Notes under the pieces: generated by a model
What the model saw: the letters and a program-made list of their open reading frames with translations, nothing else
Told to the model about the DNA's origin: nothing
Database searches by the model: none
Assembly: GCA_027214345.1 (NCBI GenBank)
Contig: JAPWHR010000001.1
Location: 558,001-622,000 of the forward strand
Reading direction: 5' to 3'
DNA: 64,000 nucleotides
Source: Comamonadaceae bacterium G21597-S1
GTDB taxonomy: Bacteria > Pseudomonadota > Gammaproteobacteria > Burkholderiales > Burkholderiaceae_C
Program-made: the position numbers and the translations under genes
Shown here: positions 54,178-62,932 of the stretch, piece after piece
How the letters are laid out: each line of letters starts with the position of its first letter
How positions within the stretch are numbered: the stretch's first letter is position 1

Positions 54178-56130
54178 TCAGGGGGCCGCCTCGGCGCCCT
54201 GGGCCATTGTGGGCGGCTGTGCCTCGAGTTCGCGCAACCAGCGCCACAAGGTGGACCGGCTCACACCCAGGTGTTGCGCCGCCTGGTTGCGTTGCCCCCC
54301 GGCGCGTTCCATGGCAGCCATGATCTGCTCGCGCCGCGCGCTCACCGGCAGGCCGGGTGCCGCGGTCTCGAACAGCTCCGGACAGTCCTGCTGCAGCGCC
54401 GCGTACGGAATGTCGTTGACACGGCCTGCCGGCAACATCCAGATCGCGATGCGTTCGACGATATTCTCCAGCTCACGCACATTGCCGGGCCAGGCGTAGG
54501 TACGGAGCCGGTCTGCCAGGGGTGCCAGCGCGGCAGCTGCGTCGAGCGCGCAACCATGCCGCTGCAGGCAGCGCGCCAGCAGCGCCTGGGCCAGGTCCAG
54601 GATGTCGGGCCCGCGTTCGCGCAACGGTGGCAGGCGCAGCCGCAGGGTATTGATGCGGTAATACAAGTCCTGACGGAAGCGGCGTTCAGCGATCAGCTGC
54701 TGCAGCGGCTGGTGCGTGGCCACGACGACTCGCACGTCCACCGCAATCGCCGAGGTCGCGCCCAGCCGGGTGATCTCGCGCTCCTGCAACACCCGCAGCA
54801 GGCGCGACTGCAGCGGCAGCGGCATGTCGCCGATCTCGTCGAGGAACAGGGTGCCGGTATGGGCGGCTTCGATCAGGCCGCGCTTGCCGCCACGGCGCGA
54901 GCCGGTGAAGGCGCCGTCCTCATAACCGAACAGTTCGCTTTCCAGCAGGGACTCGGGGAACGCCGCGCAGTTCACCGCGACAAAGGGACGTTCGGCGCGC
55001 GCGCCGGCACTGTGGATGGCCTGGGCGAACAACTCCTTGCCGACGCCGCTTTCGCCCGAGATCAGCACCGTGAGATCGGTTTTTGCAAAGCGCCGTGCCG
55101 TGTCCAGCGATTGCCGGAACACCGGGCTGTGGCCAATCAGGCTGGTGAATTCGTAACGTGCCGTCTTCTGGCTGCGGCGCTGCTGCCTGCGCAGGCTGGA
55201 GTCGGCCTCCTGGATCGCCCGTGCGTCATACAAGGTGATGGCGGCGCCGACGATCTGGTTGTTCTCGCGTATCGGCGTGCGGTTGGCGATCCAGTCACGA
55301 TCGGCAAAACGCAGCACCACGGCGCGTTCCTCGGCGCCGGTCTCCAGCGTCGCGCGCAGCGACAGCTCCGGTGGTGCGGCGTCCAGCGGCATGCCGGGCG
55401 CCGATGCGGTGGTGTGGCCCAGCAGCCGGCGCATCGGCGTGTTGGCCGCGATGATGCGGTGCTCCTGATCCACCGCCAGCACCGCGTCCTGCAGGTTGTG
55501 CAGCACGCTGTTGAGCTGGTCGTAGCGCCCGCTCTCCAGCCGCGCCACCCGTGCCAGCTCGATGGCGTCGTCAAAGGCGCGCCGGATGCTGGACAGCGAA
55601 TACGCCAGCAGGCCATGCAGCCCGGCCTGCTCCGCCAGGTCGACCACCAGGCTGGAGCCGACGATGACCCGGAAGCCGTCCTGGCGCAACTGTTCCACCC
55701 GCGCCCGCGCATCGTCCGGCGTGTGGTAGGCATGCTGGATGATCTCGATATTGAGCAGCGCTTTCACATCGTCGAGTGCATGCAGCGTCTGCCCGTAGGT
55801 GACGACACCGACCCGATCGGCTATGGCGCGGGCCCGGATCAAGGCCTGCAGCAGATCGAAGCCGCCGAGCTGAATCGTGGCCACCGGCGTCTGCAGCCCG
55901 GCACGCAGGATGCTCGCATTGGAGCCGGCGCTGACGAACACATCCACCAGTCCCTGGCCCGCGCGTTGCTGTGCGATGCGCAGCGCTTCTTCGAACGTGC
56001 CGTCCACCACGTCGATGTGCGCACGGTCCGCGTATTCCACCAGCACCGGTGCGGCGAATTCCCGGATCTGGCGGTAGCTGACGAAACACAGGCGGGGTGT
56101 GCCAGCGGCATGGCGTTCAGGGTAGTGCAT
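54178..56130 (-). CDS. Sigma-54-dependent activator with PrpR N-terminal sensor domain
   Basis: A 650-residue enhancer-binding protein. The PrpR_N sensor domain covers about residues 10-185 (VFVSAGSNASILRAGL; VGVVTYGQTLHALDDVK). A PAS domain follows near 205-310. The AAA+ domain has Walker A GESGVGKE near 357, the sigma-54 loop GAFTGSRRGG near 404 and Walker B LFLDEIGDM near 425. A Fis-type HTH is at the C-terminus (NQAAQHLGVSRSTLWRWL). PrpR itself senses 2-methylcitrate. It is divergent from the CoA-transferase gene and downstream-facing to the SDR gene, and both flanking units carry sigma-54 promoters. Confidence 0.93.
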   Translation of the reverse strand: MHYPERHAAGTPRLCFVSYRQIREFAAPVLVEYADRAHIDVVDGTFEEALRIAQQRAGQGLVDVFVSAGSNASILRAGLQTPVATIQLGGFDLLQALIRARAIADRVGVVTYGQTLHALDDVKALLNIEIIQHAYHTPDDARARVEQLRQDGFRVIVGSSLVVDLAEQAGLHGLLAYSLSSIRRAFDDAIELARVARLESGRYDQLNSVLHNLQDAVLAVDQEHRIIAANTPMRRLLGHTTASAPGMPLDAAPPELSLRATLETGAEERAVVLRFADRDWIANRTPIRENNQIVGAAITLYDARAIQEADSSLRRQQRRSQKTARYEFTSLIGHSPVFRQSLDTARRFAKTDLTVLISGESGVGKELFAQAIHSAGARAERPFVAVNCAAFPESLLESELFGYEDGAFTGSRRGGKRGLIEAAHTGTLFLDEIGDMPLPLQSRLLRVLQEREITRLGATSAIAVDVRVVVATHQPLQQLIAERRFRQDLYYRINTLRLRLPPLRERGPDILDLAQALLARCLQRHGCALDAAAALAPLADRLRTYAWPGNVRELENIVERIAIWMLPAGRVNDIPYAALQQDCPELFETAAPGLPVSARREQIMAAMERAGGQRNQAAQHLGVSRSTLWRWLRELEAQPPTMAQGAEAAP

Positions 56131-56151
56131 GGGCGAGCGATGTGTCTTGTT

Positions 56152-56170
56152 GCGACGTTTTAGTGTCGCA
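56152..56170. promoter_or_regulatory. Candidate enhancer site for the PrpR-type activator (CoA-transferase unit)
   Basis: TGCGAC (56152-56157), seven bases, GTCGCA (56165-56170): a perfect inverted pair 84 bases before the sigma-54 promoter and 21 bases upstream of the activator's own start. It could serve both activation and self-control. Confidence 0.5.
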
Positions 56171-56253
56171 CGGTTAGTTGCATAAGACAGTGGTTGCTCC
56201 CGTCCGGAGTGGGAAATTCAATGAAAACAAGCATTTGCCGTCGTCGCGGCGGA

Positions 56254-56269
56254 TGGCATGGTATCTGCT
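56254..56269 (+). promoter_or_regulatory. Sigma-54 promoter of the CoA-transferase unit
   Basis: TGGCATG-GTAT-CTGCT fits TGGCAYR-N4-TTGCW with one mismatch and is the same at every fixed position as the promoter before the Bug gene. A start near 56280 leaves a leader of about 27 bases. Confidence 0.7.
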
Positions 56270-56306
56270 GAAGGAACGTCTTCATGGAAACGACAGGAGA
56301 AACCCC

Positions 56307-57503
56307 TTGGCTCTGGAGCACATCACCGTCCTCGATCTCACCCATATGTTGTCCGGCCCGTATGGCACCATGCTGCTGGCCGACCTGGGCGCGCGCACGA
56401 TCAAGATCGAGCCCCCGGGCTCCGGCGAAGGCACACGCCGCCTGCTGGAAAAGGATGCGGTCAACTCGCGCGACGGCATGGGCGCGTATTTCCTGACACT
56501 CAATCGCAACAAGCACAGCGTGTGTGTGGACCTGAAATCGGATGCGGGCCGGGCCGTATTCCTGGATCTGGTGCGCCAGGCCGACGTGGTGTTCGACAAC
56601 TTCAGCGTCGGGGTGACCCAGCGCCTGGGTATCGACTACGCCAGCCTGTCCCAGGTCAACCCGCGCATCATCACCTGTTCGGTCACCGGATTCGGCCAGA
56701 CCGGCCCCCATACCGACCTGCCGGCGTTCGACCAGGTGGTGCAGGCCATGGGCGGCGGCATGTCCATCACCGGCAATCCGGACGACGGGCCGGTGCGCAG
56801 CGGCATTCCGATCGGTGACCTCGGTGGTGGCATCTTCGGCGCCATCGGGGTGCTGGCGGCCATTGCCCAGCGCGAGCAGACCGGTCGTGGCCAGCATGTC
56901 GACGTGTCGATGCTGGACGCCCAGATCTCCATGCTCAATTACATGGCGACCATGCATCTGCTGTCCGGCGAGGTACCCGGCGCCATCGGCAACAGCCATT
57001 TCGTGCATGTGCCGTACAACAGCTTTCCCACCGCCGACGGCCATGTCATCGTGGCCTGTATCGGCGATGCCTTCTTCGAGCGTTTCGCCGCATTCATGGA
57101 CCTGCCCGAACTGAACAAGCCCGAGTACCGCCAGCAACCGGTGCGGTATGCGGCGCGCGAGACCATCAATGCCGTGATCGCCCAGGCCTTCCGCCAGCAA
57201 CCCACCGCTTATTGGCTCGAGCAGCTGCGCGCCGCACGGATTCCGTGCGGCCCGGTCAACAACTTCGAGCAGGCGCTGGGCAGCGAGCAGGTGCTGGCGC
57301 GCAACATGGTGGTGCCGGTGCAACTGCGCTCGGGCACTACGGTGCGCATGCCCGGCAACCCGGTCAAGTTGTCCGATTCCCCGGACGATGTGTTCACGCC
57401 ACCACCGGCGCTGGGCCAGCATACCCAGGCGGTGCTGCAGGATCTCGCCGGATATTCGCCGCAGCAGGTCGCCGACCTGCACGCGCTTGGCGCGATCGGC
57501 TGA
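56307..57503 (+). CDS. Family III CoA-transferase (CaiB/BaiF)
   Basis: A 398-residue enzyme moving CoA from a donor thioester to an organic acid. The N-terminal ALEHITVLDLTHMLSGPYGTM is typical (core DLTHMLSGPY), with ADLGARTIKIEPPGSGE after it. ITCSVTGFGQTGPHTDLPAFDQ near 130 includes the conserved catalytic Asp region. I use the TTG at 56307 with CAGGAGA upstream, since the longer frame from 56178 would add a non-family leader. It is activated from the sigma-54 promoter, and activates a substrate for the lyase gene 30 bases downstream. Confidence 0.92.
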   Translation: MALEHITVLDLTHMLSGPYGTMLLADLGARTIKIEPPGSGEGTRRLLEKDAVNSRDGMGAYFLTLNRNKHSVCVDLKSDAGRAVFLDLVRQADVVFDNFSVGVTQRLGIDYASLSQVNPRIITCSVTGFGQTGPHTDLPAFDQVVQAMGGGMSITGNPDDGPVRSGIPIGDLGGGIFGAIGVLAAIAQREQTGRGQHVDVSMLDAQISMLNYMATMHLLSGEVPGAIGNSHFVHVPYNSFPTADGHVIVACIGDAFFERFAAFMDLPELNKPEYRQQPVRYAARETINAVIAQAFRQQPTAYWLEQLRAARIPCGPVNNFEQALGSEQVLARNMVVPVQLRSGTTVRMPGNPVKLSDSPDDVFTPPPALGQHTQAVLQDLAGYSPQQVADLHALGAIG

Positions 57504-57533
57504 GCGGCGACATCCCCGACAGGAGCGACCCCT

Positions 57534-58460
57534 ATGGAATCCATCGTCATCACCGAAGTGGCCTTGCGCGACGGGCTTCAGAACCAGGCCGTCACGGTTG
57601 CGACCCCGGACAAGCTGCAGTTGATACGCCTGCTGGCCAAGGCCGGCGTCACCAGCCTGGAAGCCGCGAGTTTCGTCTCGCCCAAGGCGGTTCCACAGAT
57701 GGCCGATGCGGCCGATCTGGTGCGGCAGGTGCTGTCGGCCTTGCCGGACCTGCGCATGTCGGTGCTGGTGCCCAACGGCAAGGGCCTGGAGCGCGCGCAT
57801 GCAGCCGGCGCGCAGGAGATCGCGGTCGTGCTGTCGGCCACCGAGGCCATGAACCGCAAGAACATCAACATGTCGCTGGCGCGGGCGACCGATGTCAGCG
57901 AACAGACCCTGCAGGCAGCGCGGGCCCTGGGACTGCGTACACGGGCCTATGTGGCCGTGGCCTTCGATTGCCCGTTCGAGGGCGCTGTGCCGCTGGACGT
58001 CGTGGCGGCGCTGTCGCGGCGCATGCTGGACGCCGGCGCGCAGGAGATCGTCATCGCCGACACCATTGGTTCGGCCTCACCCGGACAGGTCAAGCAGCGC
58101 CTGGGTACGCTTACGCAGTGTGTTCCGGCGCAACAACTGGCGGTGCATTTCCACGATACGCGCGCGATGGGGGTGGCCAATGCCTGGGCCGCGCTGGAGG
58201 CGGGCATCCGCCGTTTCGATGCCAGCGTGGGCGGGATCGGTGGTTGTCCGTTCGCACCCGGTGCTGCCGGCAATGTCGCCACCGAGGACCTGGTGCTGAT
58301 GGCCGGGCAATCGGGTTTCGACTGCGGCATTTCCACCAGCGGCCTGCTGGACGCCATCGCCTTTGCCGAGCAGCTGTTGCAACGCCGCCTGGGTGGCCGG
58401 GCCATCACCTGGCTGCAACGCCAGCGCGACAAGGAGCTGGCCGTGCTCGCCGTCGGATGA
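57534..58460 (+). CDS. Hydroxymethylglutaryl-CoA lyase family protein
   Basis: A 308-residue DRE-TIM metallolyase. TEVALRDGLQNQ near residue 7 holds the catalytic RDGLQN, AASFVSPKAVPQMAD near 45 and HFHDTRAMGVANA near 205 hold metal ligands. The cysteine loop VGGIGGCPFAPGAAGNVATED near 238 (core GGCPFAPGA) is that of HMG-CoA lyases. It cleaves a 3-hydroxy-3-methylacyl-CoA into acetyl-CoA and a keto acid. Next to a CoA-transferase and a Bug receptor it may degrade a free branched hydroxy-acid, not leucine; that is inference. Confidence 0.92.
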   Translation: MESIVITEVALRDGLQNQAVTVATPDKLQLIRLLAKAGVTSLEAASFVSPKAVPQMADAADLVRQVLSALPDLRMSVLVPNGKGLERAHAAGAQEIAVVLSATEAMNRKNINMSLARATDVSEQTLQAARALGLRTRAYVAVAFDCPFEGAVPLDVVAALSRRMLDAGAQEIVIADTIGSASPGQVKQRLGTLTQCVPAQQLAVHFHDTRAMGVANAWAALEAGIRRFDASVGGIGGCPFAPGAAGNVATEDLVLMAGQSGFDCGISTSGLLDAIAFAEQLLQRRLGGRAITWLQRQRDKELAVLAVG

Positions 58461-58565
58461 CGCAGCGACCCGGTTGATCCGCCGTACGCAGCGGCCGGAT
58501 GCGGCGGCGCACGGGCCATGGCCGGCGGCGGGCGACAGCGGGTGACGGGATGACGGTACGGCGCG

Positions 58566-60083
58566 TCACGGCGCCGGAAACCGTGCGCGGCGCTCCAGGT
58601 CGTCCAGGTCGATGTGGTTGCGCATGTATTGCTGGCTCGCGTCGACCCGGGGCTGATGGTCCCAGCTGGTGAGCCTGCCCTGGCGCAGCGCTTCGTACAC
58701 CCGCCGGCGCCGTCGTTGGCTGTCCAGCACGCGCCCGTCGAGCGCCGGCAGGTCCCAGCGTTGCGCGACCTCGGCCTGGAACGATGCGAGCAGGCCCTGG
58801 TGCTCCGGCGCGTCGGCCAGATTGCGCAATTCGCGCGGGTCGTCCTGCACGTCGAACAGCAGGCAGGGGTCGTGCGCGGCGTGGATGAACTTGTAGCGGC
58901 CGCGCCGGATCATGACCACGGTCTCGCGAGAACCTTCGGCCATGTATTCGCCGATCACCTCGTCGTGGCCGTCATCGCCACCGGTCAGGTGCGGCATCAG
59001 CGAGCGGCCGTCGATGGCCAGGCCGGCATCGAGCGTGCCGCCGGCCATCGCGACGAAGGTCGGTAGCAGGTCGATCGTCGACACCGATGGCGCGACCCGG
59101 GCGGGACGGAATCGCGCGGGCGCGTGGACGACCATCGGCACCCGCGCCGAGGCCTCGAACCAGTGCATCTTGTACCAGAGGCCGCGTTCGCCGAGCATGT
59201 CGCCATGGTCGCCGGAGAACACCACGATGGTGTCGTCGCGCAGGCCGCAGTCGGTCAACGTCTTCATAAGCTTGCCGATGTTGGCGTCGATGTAGCTGCA
59301 GGCGCCGAAGTAGGCGCGGCGGGCGCGGCGCACGGCCTCCTCGGGCATGGACTTTCCCCACAGGTCGATCACCTTGAGGATGCGTTCCGAATGCGGATCT
59401 TGCCGATCCTGCGCCATGTCCACCACGGGCATCGGGATCTCGACGCCGTCGTACAGGTCCCAGAACGCGGCCGGGATCGTGTACGGATCGTGCGGATGCG
59501 TCATCGACACCGTCAGGCAGAACGGCTGCTCCGGCGTGTTGCGCACATGGTCGAACAGATACTGGTTGGCCTTGAACACCACCTCTTCGTCGAAGTCGAG
59601 CTGGTTGGAGCGCACGCACGGGCCGGCCTGCAGCACCGACGACATGTTGTGGTACCAGCTGGCGCGCTTGTCCGGCTCGTCCCAGTTCACCGCCCAGCCG
59701 TAGTCGGCCGGATAGATGTCGCTGGTCAGACGCTCCTCGTAGCCGTGCAGTTGATCGGGGCCGCAGAAATGCATCTTGCCGGACAAGGCGGTGCGGTATC
59801 CCAGCGCGCGCAGGTAGTGGGCATAGGTGGGAATGTCGGACGGGAAGTCCGCGGCGTTGTCCCAGGCGCCGATGCGCGACGGCAGTTGCCCGCTCATCAG
59901 GCAGAACCGCGAGGGCGCGCACAACGGGCTGTTGCAATAGGCGGAGTCGAAGACCACACCGTCGCGCGCCAGCGCGTCCAGGTGGGGCATGAGGATCGGC
60001 GAGCGCGGATCGTGCAGCGGCAGCAGCGGAGCGGCCATCTGGTCGGCCATGATGAACAGGATGTTGGGGCGGTTCTGGGACAT
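58566..60083 (-). CDS. betC: Choline-sulfatase
   Basis: A 505-residue type I sulfatase hydrolysing choline-O-sulfate to choline and sulfate. The sulfatase start NILFIMADQM is near residue 7. Cys55 in CAPSR is converted to formylglycine, the catalytic residue. SGKMHFCGPDQLHGYEERLTSDIYPADYGW (cores GPDQLHGYEERL and DIYPADYGW) and GDHGDMLGERGLWYKM near 300 are those of BetC, as is the end WDHQPRVDASQQYMRNHI (cores WDHQP and YMRNH). The start at 60083 follows the family. A divergent LysR gene of the choline-sulfate type supports this. No betAB genes are in view. Confidence 0.93.
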   Translation of the reverse strand: MSQNRPNILFIMADQMAAPLLPLHDPRSPILMPHLDALARDGVVFDSAYCNSPLCAPSRFCLMSGQLPSRIGAWDNAADFPSDIPTYAHYLRALGYRTALSGKMHFCGPDQLHGYEERLTSDIYPADYGWAVNWDEPDKRASWYHNMSSVLQAGPCVRSNQLDFDEEVVFKANQYLFDHVRNTPEQPFCLTVSMTHPHDPYTIPAAFWDLYDGVEIPMPVVDMAQDRQDPHSERILKVIDLWGKSMPEEAVRRARRAYFGACSYIDANIGKLMKTLTDCGLRDDTIVVFSGDHGDMLGERGLWYKMHWFEASARVPMVVHAPARFRPARVAPSVSTIDLLPTFVAMAGGTLDAGLAIDGRSLMPHLTGGDDGHDEVIGEYMAEGSRETVVMIRRGRYKFIHAAHDPCLLFDVQDDPRELRNLADAPEHQGLLASFQAEVAQRWDLPALDGRVLDSQRRRRRVYEALRQGRLTSWDHQPRVDASQQYMRNHIDLDDLERRARFPAP

Positions 60084-60179
60084 GGTCGTTCGGGCTCCGG
60101 TTCGGGTGCTGCGCGGGGAAGGTGGGCGCATCATCCGCGCAAACCGGTGCCGTGTGAACCGCCAGCCAGCATGTCGCTG

Positions 60180-60194
60180 ATAAGCTCAGCTTAT
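60180..60194. promoter_or_regulatory. Palindrome over the start of the choline-sulfate LysR gene
   Basis: ATAAGCT-C-AGCTTAT is a perfect 7+1+7 palindrome whose last bases are the ATG region of the LysR gene (60193). It lies in the divergent betC-LysR region (110 bases) and fits a self-repression or shared operator. Confidence 0.55.
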
Positions 60195-61122
60195 GCCACG
60201 CCCCTTGCCTTCGCTGGATCTGCTGCAGGTATTCGAAACCTGCGGGCGCTGCCTGAGCTTCACCGTTGCGGCGGCGGAACTGGGCATGACGCAGCCGGCG
60301 GTCAGCCAGCATATCCGGCGCCTTGAACTGGCACTGGGAACGCCGCTGTTCATCCGGGTGCACCGGGGCATCGAACCCACGTCGGCCGGTGCGGCTTTGC
60401 TGGCTCCCGTACAGGAGGCACTGGCCACCTTGCACACGGCGGTCGACCGGACGATGGCCGAGCCGGCCCGCGAACTGCTGGCGGTGGCGACCGACTTTGC
60501 GTTCGCCACCTATTGGCTGATGCCGCGGCTCGAGCGTTTCTACCGCTTGCATCCGCGCATCGACGTCAGTCTCGTGACCAGCAACCGGGCCCAGGTCCTG
60601 CTGCCGGCCGATGTCGACCTGGCCATCGTGTTCGGAGACGGCCGCATACCGCGCGCCGAGTCCAGCCTGCTGCTGCGTGAATGCGTGTTCCCGGTCTGTG
60701 CGCCGGGCCTGCTCCGGGCGCATGGCGGCGACCCGCGGGCGGTGTTGCGCGAGGCACCGTGGCTGCAACTCAAGCCGGCGCCGGGCCAGCATTGGTTCGA
60801 CTGGAAACGCGCCGGCCCGCGCTGGGCCGGCGATCGTGCGGCCGTGGCGGAATTGCCGGCCTTCGACAACTATCTGCTCGTGATCGGCGCCGCGCTGGCC
60901 GGGCAGGGCGTGGCGATCGGCTGGCAGCACCTGGTCGACACCTTGCTCGCGCAAGGCCTGTTGTGCCGGCTGGGTCGCCATCGGCTGGAGTCGCCACTGG
61001 GTTATCACCTGGTGCTGCCGCAACGCAAGCGCCGTCGCCCGGCCAGCGCCGCCTTCGTGCAGTGGCTGTCGAGCGAGTTGCCGCGCGACCGGGGGCCGAC
61101 GTTAGACTCTGGCCATGGCTGA
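60193..61122 (+). CDS. LysR-type regulator, choline-sulfate utilisation type
   Basis: A 309-residue LysR-family regulator. The winged HTH covers residues 8-67 (SLDLLQVFETCGRCLSFTVAA; TQPAVSQHIRRLE). The effector domain covers about 90-300. Its divergent position next to betC and the late PLGYHLVLPQRKRR segment fit the regulator found beside choline-sulfatase genes in proteobacteria. A palindrome overlaps its start codon. Its stop overlaps the patatin-gene ATG by eight bases, so the two may be translated from one message. Confidence 0.87.
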   Translation: MPRPLPSLDLLQVFETCGRCLSFTVAAAELGMTQPAVSQHIRRLELALGTPLFIRVHRGIEPTSAGAALLAPVQEALATLHTAVDRTMAEPARELLAVATDFAFATYWLMPRLERFYRLHPRIDVSLVTSNRAQVLLPADVDLAIVFGDGRIPRAESSLLLRECVFPVCAPGLLRAHGGDPRAVLREAPWLQLKPAPGQHWFDWKRAGPRWAGDRAAVAELPAFDNYLLVIGAALAGQGVAIGWQHLVDTLLAQGLLCRLGRHRLESPLGYHLVLPQRKRRRPASAAFVQWLSSELPRDRGPTLDSGHG

Positions 61123-62932
61123 GCCGCCCACCGCTGACGAACGGGTCCTTGCAGTCTTGCGGGCGAGCGGGGTATTTGGCAGCCTGGAGGAGCCGGTGCT
61201 GCAGGACCTCGGCCGCTTCCTGCACCTGCAGACGATTCCGGGTGGCGCCGTCGTGCTGCGCGAAGGTGAACCCGCCGACACCATGTTCTTCCTGGTCAGC
61301 GGCCGCCTGCGGGTGTCGCGCCGCGACGCCCAGGGGGTCTTGCAGCTCTACAACGAGATCCGGCCCGGCGAGAGCGTCGGCGAGGCCGGGCTGATCCTGC
61401 AGCAGGCGCGTGCGGCGGACATCACGGCCTTGCGCGATTCGACGCTGGCCATGCTCGGCCGCGCCGATTTCGAGCGCCTGCTGGTGCTGCATCCACTGGC
61501 CTTGAACAAGGTCTTTGCGCAGGCGATCTTCAATCATCTGCGCCATGCGTCGCAGGCGGTCGAGCGACGGCATGCGCAGATCTTCGTCGTGGTGCCGCTG
61601 GACGCCGGCACGGCGGCGCATGAGGTGGCACAAGGCCTGACGCGCGCCTGCGCAGTGTTCGGTCGGGCTTACCAGGTGCCGCCCGATGCCCAAAGCATGG
61701 TGGACCCGTCCGCCACCGGCGCGTGGAGCGGCAAGGATCGATACGACGACCTCGAGGAGCAGTACGACTTCCTGATCTACGAGGCCGATCCGCGCTCCTT
61801 GTCCTGGGCCAAGCGGGCGTTTCGCCAGGCCGACCAGGTCGTGTTCGTGGCCCGGCACGACGGCCCGGCCGCAACGGGCGAACTCGAACAACTGCTGGCG
61901 CGCGAGGCTGGCTTCGAGATGAAGCGCAAGCACCTGGTCGTGCTGCATCCCGCCGATGCCGACATGCCGGCGGGCCTGATGCATTGGCGCGACGGCCGTG
62001 ATGTCGAGCGTGTGTATCCGATCCGGTCGCGCCACGCGGGTGATTACGCGCGGCTGGCGCGATTCCTCCATGGCAAGGCGGTGGGTGTCGTGCTCGGCGG
62101 GGGCGGGGCGCGTGGTTTTGCCCATCTCGGTGTGTTGCGCGCGCTCGAGCAGGCCGGCATCGTCGTCGACATGGTCGGCGGCAACAGCATGGGGGCCTTG
62201 CTGGGTGCGCAATACGCCTGTGGCTGGCCGCTGGACGAGATCCGCGATCGCACGGTGCGTTTCGCACGGGGTGGGGAGCGCCCGACGCTGCCGGTGATAT
62301 CCATCGTGTCGGGACGGCGCGTCGAGCGCGACCTGCGGCGCATGTTCGGCGAACGGACCGTCGACCAGTCGTGGCTGCCGTTTTTTGCCACCGCCTGCAA
62401 CCTGAGCCGGGCCTGCACCACGGTGCAGGACAGCGGGCCGTTGTGGCGGGCGGTGCTGGCCAGCAATTCACCGGTCGGGCTGTTCCCGCCGGTGCTGCAC
62501 AAGGGCGATCTGCTGGTGGACGGCGCGATCCTGGAGAACGTGCCGGTGGCGGCCATGCGTGCGCGTCTGGGCACGCCACTGGAACAGCGGCGCGGCAACG
62601 GCACCGTCATTGCGATCGATGTCGACGTACGCGACTACATGGGCGTGGATCCGTCATTGCCCCGGCTGTCGGTGCGGCGTACGATCCAGGGTTATTTCCG
62701 CCGCGGCGAACCGGCATCTCCCGGCATCGGCGACATCCTGTACCGGGCCAGCCATATCGGCGGCCTGCACCAGCGCGCGCGCACCATGGTCCAGGCCGAC
62801 CACTATCTCGAGCCGCCTGTGGCGTCGTTCGCGCTGATGGGTTATGGACGCGCGGAGAAGATCGCCGAGGTCGGATACCGGTATGCCATGCAGGAAATAG
62901 AGCGATGGACGCGGCCGGCGACGAGCGCCTGA
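61115..62932 (+). CDS. Cyclic-nucleotide-binding patatin-like phospholipase (NTE family)
   Basis: A 605-residue protein. A cNMP-binding domain covers about residues 12-140 (GEPADTMFFLVSGRLRV; RPGESVGEAGLI). A nucleotide-fold middle part covers about 150-320. The patatin domain covers about 325-510, with the oxyanion GGGGARG near 328, nucleophile Ser358 in GNSMG and Asp469 in VDGA. Such NTE-like enzymes hydrolyse phospholipids or lysophospholipids, under cNMP control if the domain binds it. It overlaps the LysR gene by eight bases and the NRPS gene by 28 bases. Part of its cNMP domain recurs as a fragment at 51648-51805. Confidence 0.9.
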   Translation: MAEPPTADERVLAVLRASGVFGSLEEPVLQDLGRFLHLQTIPGGAVVLREGEPADTMFFLVSGRLRVSRRDAQGVLQLYNEIRPGESVGEAGLILQQARAADITALRDSTLAMLGRADFERLLVLHPLALNKVFAQAIFNHLRHASQAVERRHAQIFVVVPLDAGTAAHEVAQGLTRACAVFGRAYQVPPDAQSMVDPSATGAWSGKDRYDDLEEQYDFLIYEADPRSLSWAKRAFRQADQVVFVARHDGPAATGELEQLLAREAGFEMKRKHLVVLHPADADMPAGLMHWRDGRDVERVYPIRSRHAGDYARLARFLHGKAVGVVLGGGGARGFAHLGVLRALEQAGIVVDMVGGNSMGALLGAQYACGWPLDEIRDRTVRFARGGERPTLPVISIVSGRRVERDLRRMFGERTVDQSWLPFFATACNLSRACTTVQDSGPLWRAVLASNSPVGLFPPVLHKGDLLVDGAILENVPVAAMRARLGTPLEQRRGNGTVIAIDVDVRDYMGVDPSLPRLSVRRTIQGYFRRGEPASPGIGDILYRASHIGGLHQRARTMVQADHYLEPPVASFALMGYGRAEKIAEVGYRYAMQEIERWTRPATSA

